A stretch of 64,000 bases of DNA. Source: Hymenolepis diminuta. Lineage: Eukaryota > Platyhelminthes > Cestoda > Cyclophyllidea > Hymenolepididae. Shown piece by piece: positions 49,117 to 61,200 of this stretch; the stretch's first letter is position 1; each line of letters opens with the position of its first letter. Below the pieces are notes generated by a model. That model was not told where the DNA came from. It was given only the letters and a program-made list of their open reading frames with translations, and did no database searches. The position numbers were made by a program, and so were the translations under genes. The stretch lies in assembly GCA_900708905.1 (NCBI GenBank), contig CAADRB010000036.1, positions 1,404,536 through 1,468,535 of the forward strand, given 5' to 3'.

Positions 49117-51758
49117 CTTTCTGTCCCATGCTGGTCAGAGGTTAGTGGCTATTGCGGCAAGATCGTCGGCTTCTCTCACCCATAATGCACTTTAATGGTA
49201 CTCGGTTCCCATCTCAATCTTGCATACTCTTTTAGATCGTTATACCCTGTCATTCCACATAGTGCCTCATCTACCACGCTTGCTACGCATGCCGATAAGA
49301 TTTTACTAATTGATAGCAGTTCCGACAATTAAACATAAACATAAACTCATAACCTCCTAGAAACAAGTGATTACTGAAAATTTAACTAGAAAATATTCCT
49401 TGATTCAAGAGTTTCAGATGAATACGCTTCGGATCCGAACCGGGATTCCGGACATAAAAGTAATACTCTTTTATTTTTATTTATTCCCGTCGGAAATTTA
49501 TCTATCTACACAACTGTAACTTGCCGGAATATAACGATGAACATCTATGTACAGTTCAAAATATTATGTGATCAATTTTTCTAGTAAATCTGACTAATTA
49601 ATTAATTCATTCGTTTTTAAAACACATCGAGAACTTGCGCTGGTGTCAACTTGGTGCTGGTGACCAATTGGCCGAAAATTTAGAATAAGGCTAACTGGTG
49701 GAGTGCAAACATGGGAACCGCTAATTCTTGGTCAATATGTTGGCATCTTATCCTTTGTTTTCGACTTTATAATAACCTGCATATTCATCTAAAAAGTTCC
49801 TGTTTTAACACTTCCCCTGGGCTGTAGAACATCATCTTAAACCGATAAATTTGCATTCTGCTTTTAAGCAAGTTTAAACATTGTCACAGTTGGTCTTTTT
49901 CACTTGGTGTGCATCGATGGTCATCGAAACCGGATTTCTGACTTGACAAACGTGCAAGTTCATAATGGTGAATTAGTTAAGTTATAATGTTTATATCGAA
50001 GTGATTCTAATGCTTTGCTATGACGCATGAATAGCACTTCTTATCCTGCTGCATCAAGCTTTTTATCAAGAGTCTGTGACGACTAAGACCCATGCTAAAT
50101 TTTCTTGATTACTATACAAATGTCTGAAGGCAGACTGTTACATTTTTGGGGAAGTTGGTTTTAACAATATTAATAGACAGCTAAAATCGATTGCTTTAGG
50201 AGAAGGGGATTGTTAAAGGCATTAAAGAGTCTATAGCCTGAAAATTGGTGGGGTGACATCTGCATTTAGCCGTTTGTGGGATTGTCACGTATTAATGAAA
50301 GCTGAAATGTTAGACAGTCTACTCTAACTGAAAGCCCTATCCCCAATAACGGCCTTGTTTCTAATAATCCATCCATATGATAAGGAAGATGAGATCGATG
50401 ATGGATGAGAGGTACGGCCGCCTCACTCTTTTATTGTTAAGGATGAAATTATGTATAGTTTGGGAATGAATACGACATTCATCGAATGTCTTGGAATACT
50501 GTGCAGCCGCCCCGGAGAGACCTTTAATTTGATTGGTGATGACAAGCAATATCAGCACTTTCATTCTCTCATCAACTTTGATTATGCACGTCAGTCAAGG
50601 TATGCTCTATTTCATTCTGTTAAAAACCTTGATTTTAATTATTCAATATCCTTTGGTAATATCCATTTGAGAAAATTTACCGAACTTTAATTATGTTATG
50701 TTCTTAAATGGGAAATTGAAATCAGCTAACTTATCTTTAGAAGTGGAGGCACAAAAATAAATCAATAGACGGAATAAAAACTCCGTTACGGACTTACAAA
50801 TCGGGATAAATCTTAAAAATAAAAAAAAACAATTAGCAATGGATACATTTTCATACTTCCATCCAGTGGTCAATTTAGAGAATTAGTAAAACATTGGCTT
50901 AGCTCCATCCATCGTAGAGGTCTCCAACATGGCCAAGAGAAGGAATATTTCCATTCCTCTATTTCAACATGCTTCCCCACTTTTTATGGCTACCGCGTAA
51001 ACAATTTTTATTCTCGCCTAAGTGGGTTGTTGTATCATGTTCATCTTCTCATTGTTTATCCTTCCCTTCATCGTTATTACAATTCTGTAGCGTAATGTTA
51101 TTATCTATCTCTCAAAAAAAGTGTAGGTTATCTAGAGTGTCTAGAGAAAATTTTAGTTTCGCGTCCTTTACTAAGGCGAAGTGAAGTTTACACTTGCGAT
51201 AATTCCTGATACACACAAATAAGCAAATTTAGTAAGGTAAATTGGACTGAGGATAAGCAATATAAGGATTTTATGAGGTCACGAGTCTTAAAGGTAGTGA
51301 CTTGAGAAGTTAATTACGTGGTGAGACACATAAAAGCTAAATATTCCTTTGATAAATGCGTTCGCCTTCGCCACACCAAGAACTTGCAATGTCCACGTAC
51401 TAATATAAACCTCCGCGCACTCCAATTATCAATGAATGATTTTCTATTAGATGCTTACTAATGAACAAAGACCGCCAAAAAAAACTATATGACAACCCGG
51501 TTTGCCCTCATTCAGTACTAACGCGTTTCTCTTCTCCCCGAATTCCCAATACCTCTTCCAACTTCTTTCTTTCTTCCCTTCTCGTTCCACTACGTTTGTC
51601 TAATACACATGTAGTGAACCAGTTCGTTAAATTTTCCTCGAACTAAATATTTCATCTATATTTCCGAAATTATTTCGTGAACATTTTCATCAACGGTGCC
51701 TAAAGTTCAAATATTTACCTGCTTGTTTTCTTGGTAAATTTTTCTGAATTTTCCTACT

Positions 51759-52078
51759 GTGAGTCAGCCGACCTTATCATTCAGCTCATCACCGGAGGCT
51801 GCGTCACTCATTACTAGCCTGAGATACACCCATATATAAGAAATATGGTCTTGTTCACTCGCAGAGTCAGCGCGTCCTGACTGATCGAGCCTCTGCCGAC
51901 GTCCAGCTCAATTTGTTTGTCCCCAATCCCGAAGTATATTAACACCATCTTTAGACTCACATCACACCACTAACAATCTCGCTCTCACACACCAGTGCAT
52001 CCTGCTCTCTCACTTTTCTGAGTTTTCTCGTTGTATTCAATAAGCCTCTGCAACCAACGATTTCTCTCTCGTTGTGTG
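51759..52078 (+). mobile_element. Solo-LTR-like block
   Basis: A GC-rich 320-bp block begins TGTGAGTCAG. It contains TATATAAG (51833-51840) in a promoter-like position and, about 200 bp later, AATAA (52039-52043). It ends in a small hairpin (CAACGA at 52055, TCGTTG at 52069). The order TG..., TATA, poly(A)-like signal is that of a retrotransposon LTR. No second copy or target-site duplication was seen, so a cellular promoter is an alternative. Confidence 0.3.
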
Positions 52079-54315
52079 ATGAAGATCGTTAGAAAGTAGA
52101 AAGGTGATGGCTCAGTCAGACTCTATAACCGCTTTAAAGTAGCTTTGCTGCCGCTGTTAGAGCTGCCTTAACCTAACATCCAGTGTAGAATTGATTGCGT
52201 GATTGCTTTATACTCTGCAGAAATGCGAGAAAAAAGACTATTATTCTGAAGTAAATACTCCTATAATCCTAGAGATCCCAGATGACACCGCCCTTTTCCA
52301 TGAATCAGAAGTTAAAGATTTCTGGGTGAAAATATTAAATTTTAATGAGAACCGGTGACTAATCCAGTCGAAATTGTTAATAATTAGATATATAAAACTA
52401 ATTTCATAATGTTGGAAAGTCAATGATAAGCATACGGTGTGAAAAACTAATTAAACGCAAAGCAAAATATGAATTCGGTTTAAACGGTCAGGCTAAGGTA
52501 TCAGTTAAACATGAAATGTAATGTTGAAACGAGATGAGCGTTAATAATAAGAAATTATGAAAAAGTGATTTCGGCTTATCAATTTGTCGGAGCTAGAGAT
52601 ATTAGAGTTGTTAGAAGTGGAGAGACTGACCGAGTAATAGTTGGCACATAGAGAGAAAGTGTGGACAGAGGAATGAGGCATAGTAATTGTTTAGTGAATA
52701 GATACAGAGTGGCTGTGTGAATACCAAGTATAAAAGGTAGGAATACTGAAGTGTGCAAGTTCTTTGGTTGTATACAAACCCGCTAATTCAGGCTAGCTTA
52801 GCAATTGGCACAGTTGGGCATTGCTATAAATAAAGCGGTCATCAGAAATAGTCAGTAAAATATTTCATAACAAATTAATGAAAACGTGGAATTCAATCAC
52901 CATAAGATGAAGATACACCTCTCTTATTTGTAGGTTATGAATGGCTATTTAATATCTACCATGCTCATTACAGATATTCTGTTAAAAAAAAACATTGGTT
53001 TCCTATTAAAACATAACCCTATGGTGCAAAGGGTATGGAAGTAACTTTTAACTAGAGTTCAAGCTGAGTGAAGGCGGCATTTAGATTTTCACTGGTTTTT
53101 GACAGAAGGCATTTTGTAATATTTAAAGGAACTTAAAGCTTCTTATTTTCCATAAATAGCCATTTATTTAAAAATAAATTGTAATCTATATTTTTACAAT
53201 TATAAGGCAGCAATGATAAATGGGGGCAGGAAGGTTTAGTTAAGTAAAATGAACTGTAAAAATCCTTTTTTATCTTAACTTCAGAATTTTAAAATTGCCT
53301 GCTGCCTCCAATTTTATTTAAGAAATTATTATTACTCATTTCATTCACAAAAGTCCCCTGGATAAGATAGTGAATGTATTGGCCAATATTCTATGCGTCT
53401 GCTGTTATATATTTGATAATGTTCTCTCAACTCCCATATTTTCAGAATTGACGGAATAATTTATTAAACCTTTTAATTGGGAATGATGCTCAATAATGTG
53501 AAGTTTTGTGATAGTAGTAAGTTTCACCATTCAAATTTTGTTATCTTTCTGGTCGGACGCCCAGGTGGTCGAAACTTTCTCAATTTCGAAAGATAAGATT
53601 TCAACATGAGTTAGGCTATTATTTCTATTATATACTATTAACTTTTACTCATAGAAAGGCATCTGAACACGGAAATTTTAAAACTGTCCAGTGAGAGTAA
53701 AGTGTGAGAATGAATAGAAGTTGAGGATAATATTAAAGTTTTAAATATTCTAATTTAATCTGATTACTTTATTCTTCAGTTTGTACACAAATTTAATAGT
53801 TATAGTTTACCGTGTCATCCTAATGCCATAAATTTGACCTCTGGGTTCAAAGGTGAGTCCAGAGCTTATTCACCTTTAATGAAATTGAATGTTTGGTCAT
53901 GTCATGCCTATTCAACTGTGTCATCTAATCCTTCTTCTGCAGAGTTACTTCTAAATCCATCATAATAAAAGTCTTTTTTATAGATCTTCCTCTTCAATTA
54001 ATTGCTGCTGTATTTTTGCCACAAGCACATACAGAAGGACCTTTTCTATAGTTCGTTTTTATTCTGCGATAAATATCTAACATTTTAATTCGGATGTTAT
54101 TATCATCACCAACTTTAGGAAAGGTAACAGTAAATTGACCCCTTTACCCTATGATAAAATCTCTTAGTATGTTTACCGTACAGTATATACATATATATAC
54201 ATATAATCGAGGTCAGTTGCCTGTTTGAAGTTTCTATTGACACAGTTTAGTACATCACAACAATTACGATGATTCAACCGGCGACATCGTCGACAACTCT
54301 TAAGACATATTTTAA

Positions 54316-54417
54316 AGGACTATCGAACCACCAGATCGCACTCCTTCTCAACTTCTTCGTCGTATGCGATCCCTCGTTGGTGAAACTAGGGTAGATGATA
54401 AAGGCAGTTATGGATGA
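54316..54417 (+). pseudogene. Decayed Gypsy-like gag fragment
   Basis: The plus-strand frame reads PPDRTPSQLLRRMRSLVG followed by ETRVDDK. This matches the conserved gag segment of invertebrate Gypsy-class LTR retrotransposons (the GDRTPSQLLRRMR type motif). It is cut by stops on both sides and the continuation is in other frames, so it is a dead copy. It sits 2.2 kb downstream of the LTR-like block on the same strand. Confidence 0.45.
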
Positions 54418-55605
54418 AATATCTTCCTGTAAAAGTGGTGGCATGTCTAGTGTGCACGGGATCGGTAGAACGTACAGACTTTTCAGAGTATTCAAGCACA
54501 TGCGAAATTCCATGGATTAGCCTTGATAGTGATGTGAACTCCATAATGGTAACAGAAAGCAGACACCCGGAAATGCACTAATTTTAATAAGCAGATTCCA
54601 TCCTTAATTTGCAAAGATTCTCAACAGTTCTTTCCTTTTCTTTATAGTAGGCAAGTTTAAAAGTATTTTGTGCATGATTTTAACTAGTTGTTGTGTTATA
54701 TAAGCACTACGAAAAGATGATAACGTCTGGATTTCAGATATTTCAGAAAGAAAGAAATCCTGTTACTTTATTTAAGTTTGATCGGAGATTTGTTTATTGA
54801 ACTTGAATAAAACTTGTTGCCGTGGCATTTCATAATCTTGAGTAAATCGGTGAATTTTGTTTAATCTTGTGTTATAATTCGGCTTCGGCCTTCGCAGGCT
54901 ATTTGGGGAAGCTAATTAGTTAATAACAGAACTCAGTAATTATATAATTATGCTTTTTCGAAATAAAATACCAAAAGCGTTTTATTTTATAGATAGATTT
55001 GTGAAAAAGTTTGAAAAAACCAATGAATATCTATACTAAATACTCTGAAGCATTAAAAATTGCAATCTATTTTTAAAAACAAGCAATTTGAAGTGAAAGT
55101 CAAAAGAAATGTAAACTCATGAACACATAAGAACTAATGTAGATATGTTTAACGGTGGCCGCTTCACATGCAACTAACTTCCGCATCTTCCTAAAATTAA
55201 ATCAAAGATAATTTACCTCCAAATCTGTGATACAAAGACATTAAACTAATAAATGAAAACCAAAAAAATTTAATTGCCATGCATCATAGCTTATACCGTT
55301 TATTAAATTATTAATCATGCCTAAATGCTGTATACAGGATTTTCCAATTGAAAGAATAGAATACCAGGAGTGAAGGTATTGGCTTATAAAACTGCAGACC
55401 GATGCTATTCATATGAATGCATGCGAGCTTGTTGGAACGTCTTCATCTTTTGTTTAGTTATGTAGAATAAATTTAAAATGCGGTTAATAGGAGTGCTAAA
55501 TCACATTGACCACACGAGTAAGGATGGGACATATACGAGTCAGAATTAAACGTCAGAAATTATTGAATTCACTACAGTTAGCATCCTCCAATCTGTGGTT
55601 GATAC

Positions 55606-55809
55606 ATCAACATAACTGAATTTGTGACAAGCGTAGACTGGCTATCAATACTGACTGAATATGAGACATCTCCGTGGTACTTGGTTTGTGCGTTCTCAAC
55701 TATTCGTTGGCATCCATTTCCATTCCCAACCCAGTTTAACCTCTTTCTTTGCAAATAAAGATCAAGGTAGCTGGACTCTTCATTTCTGGCTACCTCCGTC
55801 ATTAATATT
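55606..55809 (-). CDS. Probable exon of an unrecognised extracellular protein
   Basis: The acceptor GATAAGTTTAG lies before 55809. The open frame has coding-like composition (RLNWVGNGNGCQRIVENAQ, KYHGDVSYSV) and meets a donor GTATCA at 55605. It enters and leaves in phase 2. The pattern of a cysteine followed by two beta-strand-like segments faintly recalls the tectonic family, but this is not enough for a call. It may belong to the same gene as the exons at 56295-57084, although no in-frame junction could be fixed. Confidence 0.35.
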
Positions 55810-56294
55810 CTAAACTTATCGTCCTTTTCATATCCCCAGATCTAGATGGGTCACTGTCAAAGAAAATATCGTCTTGTTCACATCGCAGTACTGATTAAAG
55901 AAATTCTGCTTTTACTGATTAATAGTGGGTGAAAGCGCCGGAAGAATGTGAGAAAACACCAGAGATGAAAAATACTTTCACCAATGAACATGATTACGAA
56001 AAATGAAGATGAATATAACCCTCTAGTCTTGAAAATTCGTCATCCGCCTTAAACTTCGACAAAACGCCGCGGCCATCTTTAAGGACAAAAAGGCATCAAT
56101 CTCTATTATACTTCAAATTCCACTCTCCCCTTTCCAGTAGTATTAAGAGCGATACATGTACTTATTCAACTGGTATTTTGGATATGAACTGTAATGAAAC
56201 CTAAAAACTGAAAGAATAAACCAACATCAACCTTTTCCTAATTGTTTTGGAGATAACAACTTGTTTATATCTAAAATGCCTTCTTTTGGGAGTA

Positions 56295-57084
56295 TCACAG
56301 GCCTATCATTTGTCTCCTAAAGAGTTGCACTGAGAGCTGAAATAAACAATTGCTCAACTGCTTGAATGCCAAAGGAAATGGGGATTTTTGATTAGGGAAA
56401 ATCATTAGGGATCCCATGGTATGAACCTGCATTGCACAAGTTGGATTCCTCCCCAAATAATACAAAATCTCATTCATGTCCGCGCCTTTCACTCTCAGAG
56501 AACAAAGAGGAAGAGGCGTATTTTTATCTGCTACAGATTTGCATTGTTCGCACTCTGAGAAAACTCGAGCTTCTTGGACTTCGATTTTCTTGTCCGGGTG
56601 TTGACTGAAATATACATACATATCGGATTTGAAGGCATCTAAACAATATACACTTCAAATAATAGGAACAGTAAAAACTGAACCTTTTAACATGAACCTT
56701 AAGTAAGTGAATTACATCAGAATACGGTTGACAGAAACTACATTTGAGAGTATTCATCTCGTCCTTTAGGAGTGGATTTGGAGGAACGTAAAAATTGGTA
56801 CACTTAAGCTCCATCAATGATTCCTCGTCTTCTCCAATTAGTGGTGGCATTGAGTACCGTCCCATCGCCAAATTTCGACAAAATAAAGCGTACGAATAGG
56901 GTTGGAATAAGCATTTGTGGTGTTTACAAGCTGAACCGTACAGATCGCCAAAATCCCTTTGCCTGCAGTAGAAATCGGAACCTATAGAAAATCGTTGGTC
57001 TGTATTGGATTCCGCTTGCCAAAATATTTTGTATCGTTTCTGAATCAGACTCCTCCCTTTTATAACAGAAAATATCATGAAACC
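56295..57084 (-). CDS. Exons of an unrecognised cysteine-rich protein
   Basis: A frame from 56956 or 56981 to 56684 encodes SACKHHKCLF, then ALFCRNLAMGRYSMPPLIG, then a Cys-rich stretch. It joins through a 31-nt intron (56683..56653, GTTCAG to TTGAAG) in phase 2 to a frame ending TGA at 56295 (AFKSDMYVYFSQHPDKK, then SECEQCKSV). Upstream, 57084..56982 behind TTTCGACAG is also coding-like (FCYKREESDSETIQNIL) and enters the next frame only across a 25-nt gap (56981..56957). That gap is a record-short intron, or a frameshift. The even cysteine spacing suggests an extracellular, disulfide-bonded protein. No signal peptide or membrane segment was located, and no family is recognised. The protein may continue into 55.8 kb. 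Confidence 0.42.
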
Positions 57085-58055
57085 CTGTCGAAACAAGATT
57101 TATAACGCTTTTAATATAATCAGAACTGGCATGCGGGATACTCAATGGAGAGAAGTTATGCAAATTATGCGCTTAAATAATGGTGTTATTACAATCGTTT
57201 AACATCCTAACCACATTCACAGAGTCAAATAAGAGATCAATTACTGATAGCGGTTCTTAAATTGAGGCCCGCCTCTCTTGGCGGCACACATTCTCTTACT
57301 ATCTGCACTTTATTCTGTCCTTTATAATAGACTCGTTGGTTGGCCCCAATGTAGGTTGGTCGGAGCTAATGCTTGTGATTAAGTCTCAAACCAACAATCC
57401 AATTCTTCTGCATACCAGAATAGACGTATTCAGTAGCTCTGCATACTTCTAACCCTAGGTACATTGAGCCTGGTAGTTAAGTGACTCGAGATGGACCCTT
57501 ATCCATCCCAGGGAACTAGCTACCAGCTTAATACTGTAGACATGCGGATCATGCGTACATATTTTGCAAAAATTGAGATGATATTTACTTCTCTATATTA
57601 GCCGAATTCAGTCCGATTCCTACTAGTCAATTTAATGGGCCATTCTGCAGCATCATTCATTAAAAAATTCATTCATTTTATGAGCTGGTTTTTACTTCAG
57701 TGCTGTCTCTAATTAGAAGAGCCTCATAGTTATTAATTAGGTCATTTGATTCCAAGAAACCCAAGAGATGCCTTATAGAGTCCTCTGAGTTTTCACAGTT
57801 CCCAATACGTTATACGACCATACTCTGCTCTTATTTTTCCGCATCTGGTTCAACTACGGAGTAAATGGTGGTCAGGACCAGTCAATTTAGCCGGGAATCA
57901 TCACCACTTTGGGCTTTTGAGTTAATGTGCTCATTGAACGATAACTTTAGATTATTACAAAAACCCAGCTATATTAGTTTCTAAATACCGACTCGGTGAC
58001 CTAGTTTGTTTCATACAGTAAAAAATTAGGAAGGAATTAACAATAGCTTGTTTAC
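57085..58055. other. Gap between candidate exons
   Basis: The part at about 57230-57560 is GC-richer and looks like an old repeat. No clear exon or element is seen. Confidence 0.4.
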
Positions 58056-58293
58056 ATATTCGAGATAGGAGACTGACGGGGAGTTTTGATTATTTTCGAT
58101 ATCAAGCTCTGAAGTGTATTCGGACTTTATATTTCCTGTTACAACTCTCTCAAGGTGAAGATCACGTTTATACATAATTGGATGGTCAAAGGTATATTCC
58201 AAGTGAAGATCATTTTCAGATAAATCGCGGAATCTTCCCTCTTCTTTTGAAGTTTTGTGTGGAATTTCTTCTCCCACAAAACATACATCATCA
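58056..58293 (-). CDS. Possible exon, hydrophilic acidic segment
   Basis: An open minus-strand frame (EEIPHKTSKEEGRFRDLSEN, LHLEYTFDHPIMY) has coding-like composition. It could run from an AG at 58294 to a donor GTAAAC at 58055. The acceptor is poor and stops lie just upstream. It could be a 5' exon of the gene at 56-57 kb. No domain is recognised. Confidence 0.22.
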
Positions 58294-61200
58294 CTAGATC
58301 ACTGAGTTCGGAATCACCTGATATAAATAAAACGGGTTCTTTTTCATTTCGTTGTAATCTTTAATGGAAAACACCAATGGTTTCGTATTCTAAATCAGAG
58401 AACTCATGATAAGTGCAAGGGAAATTCTCGAGTGAAAATATTTTTACTTACACAGTGAATCAAATTAGATCTACTAAAAGCGACCATTTTTCTTCAAGAT
58501 TACAAATCAATTCTCTTTATGTTTACTGCTTATTTATGTTTATTTAACAAAAAAGTGATTGAAAAATGCTATGAAGCGCTCTATCTAAAACATTTAAGAT
58601 AATTTATCGAAATGTATTAATTTCAATGCTAAAAGAAATTACAAAATCTTGTATCAAAATTATGGGAAATGAAAACACAATATTTTCGAATTAAATATTT
58701 CAAGGGGCAGATCTACCTACAGAAGAGAAGCGTAGCTTCAATTTCAAGGCCTAGATCCAGAAGGTCAGGCAAAGCTATCACTCTTCTAAATTATTAATGA
58801 ACTCCTCATCAAAATGGGAAAAAAGTCAAGGTTGTGTCAAACAATGCTAATTTGAAAAGAACTGAAAATCACGAGAAGTTCAACGGACGAGTAGAATAAG
58901 GGTATATATATAGCCTTTGGGAAGAAAAAGGTTCCAAGCATACCACAATTGGTTGTCAAAATATATAATTATGAGTTTTAGGGTTTGCTTAATCTTAGAT
59001 AACTCTGCACACTACGGAATCATATCGGATAACCCCTATTCAGTGTAAAATAGGTGGATTCTTTTCATTAAATTAGGTAATAGCATACTATGACAACTAA
59101 GGTCTCTGTCGCTGATTTTTTTATCTTACTGATGGAATGTTTTAATAAGCCTGCATGCCTTCGCTCCTTAGAAGTTTTTCGTGCATTATCTCCACATGTT
59201 GTTAATTATCAGCAGCTTTAAGCTCTTTTATAGTTACTAGAAGAGTAGATGAAATAATTTTCACCGAATCTTCTACCTCTGTCAAATCTTCGCGAGGAGC
59301 ATCCCGAAATCGACTGCGAATCCCATTCAAGTGTTTTCAATTTGGATACCTCCATCGGCACAGAAAGAAATGCGGATGAAGTACGCAAAAGTCGTCCGAA
59401 GGAGGAGTGTTATCGGTGCTCACTGCTTCGACTCCGACTACGAATGCCGTCCAAATATACTAGTCGGAGGAAGATCAACTTATAGATGAGATGAGAACTA
59501 ATATCGTTAACGGGATAAATATTTCCAACGATTCTTCTGTCTCTTTGGAGGACTTTCGACCTCGCCATCCGCACGCCGTGTTGTACCAGTAAAGATGTGC
59601 TGAGTCTGAGCTTCGGATGGCATTCGCAGTCAGAGTTGGAATACTAGACACCGAATTTGTGGGGTAGTTGGAGTTAAGGCAAATTGTATGAGTGGATGAC
59701 CAACGCCGACGTCGAGTCAGATTTTGGTTTTAATATTCCATCTGTTTTGTCTTTCATTTAGCATTTATGACGTGGATTGCCTTGCCACAAAACTCCAATA
59801 AGAGACTTCCTCAAATTTAGTTTGCGCGTTGTGATTCTTTGCTATTTGATTTTAAATTAGATTTAATGTGAAATCGTCCTGTTTAATATTCAAATCTGGT
59901 TCTTAACTGAATTAAAATGGTTATGAAACACATCAATTTGTGTGCAATAGCCAAAACAGGTCGGCGATTTTGAATGCCATTGACAGTTAGATATAATAAA
60001 TGGTCAACGAATTGAGCGAGATTAATCAAAACGACGAGTAAGTAAAAAACGAAGTAGAAATTGGTATAAATTAACAATCTTCTTCATTTTAAAAAAGAGA
60101 AGTGAAACTTAAAAATGAGTGTAGGAAACTCCTCAATGAGAAAATCAGCTGGATTTAGGAAAAAATAAATATTGTTAATTTAAAGACCGTTGAGTTAATT
60201 TATATGATTTTAAAGTTAATCTATTATCAGTTGGCAATGTGTGTTTAATAATATGTCGATTATAATAATAGTCGAAATTTTCATCCTTCAATTAATTGTG
60301 TTCATTAGCTGGTACGTATTAGGAAAACTAAGAAAATGTGTTATATTTGTGAGCAATTTAGGAAACTACGCATCAATATAATCGAAATCGAAGGCCAAAT
60401 TTCCAGAACCAAAAAAAAATTCCATGTATTTGGAGAAAGCGCTGGGAAGTAAACGTCTTATAAGCAGTGCTAGTGTGGAAATCAGAAAATTTTTAAGGTA
60501 CTAACATTTATTTCTGGATAGCCCAATAATTTGAACTTAAGTAAAACTGGAATAAATGAACGCAAAAGTATTTTAGTTTATTAAATACGGCATTTTGCCA
60601 ATGGTCAGTTCTGGAAAATCTGTGATTCCATCCATATTTTGCAGTGAAATTTGAAATTCACTTATCAGAGTTCTTCCCAAAGTGCGCTTACTCATTGACT
60701 GACTACATGAAGTCATAACTTAAAATTTATGGGATTGAACTTGTATCATAAATGAAAATAGACTTAATGTTTTTACATTGAAATCCGGATGAAATTAGTT
60801 GTGAAGTCATCGCTAGTTTGATTCAAACCAGCTAGCTTTATTACGGATACTGGGAGTTCTCATTTTGCACCTGGGACTCTGGATTCGAACTATATGTTAT
60901 GATATTGTAACCTCCAGAATTTGAAAATCTCTCAACCTTCGTATATGGCCCAAATTTATCTTTGGGCCATTCTTAATTACATTAAGGGGGGCGAAAGACT
61001 AGATTCCAGATGACAAATCAAAGTCATAAGGCGCAAATTTACAGGCAAAAGCTACATTAAAACTGGCTGATACGAAGCCACTTATAAGAACGAGACCGCT
61101 CAGTAAGATTTCTTAGACCCATAAGTGAGAAAGGAAAACACTATGACTCAAATTACGTTTCCTTTTCATCTTGTTAGTTAAAGTGTCCCTCCGAATATAT

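Larger units (their letters stand above)
49117..55605. other. Intergenic region with retroelement relics
   Basis: Mostly AT-rich with no gene that can be supported. It contains an LTR-like block (51759-52078), a gag remnant (54316-54417) and an AT dinucleotide tract (54183-54206). An exon-like plus-strand frame at about 50412-50599 ends at a good donor but has no acceptor or recognised product. Confidence 0.5.

Noticed and set aside
49430..49450. Minus-strand T-loop-like string GGTTCGGATCC
   Set aside because: No acceptor, D or anticodon stems around it; not a tRNA gene.
50412..50599. Exon-like plus-strand frame (MYSLGMNTTFIECLGIL...) ending at CAAG followed by GTATGC
   Set aside because: Good donor and composition, but no acceptor, start context or recognisable product; the opposite strand is also open there, so the signal is ambiguous.
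54274..54513. Minus-strand 79-codon frame considered as an exon of the 56 kb gene
   Set aside because: It is the antisense shadow of the plus-strand gag relic; a stop lies directly before its ATG.
59883..60077. Minus-strand frame with two hydrophobic stretches, GPCR-like
   Set aside because: It opens without ATG or a good acceptor, and hydrophobic residues are favoured by T-rich codons; likely chance.
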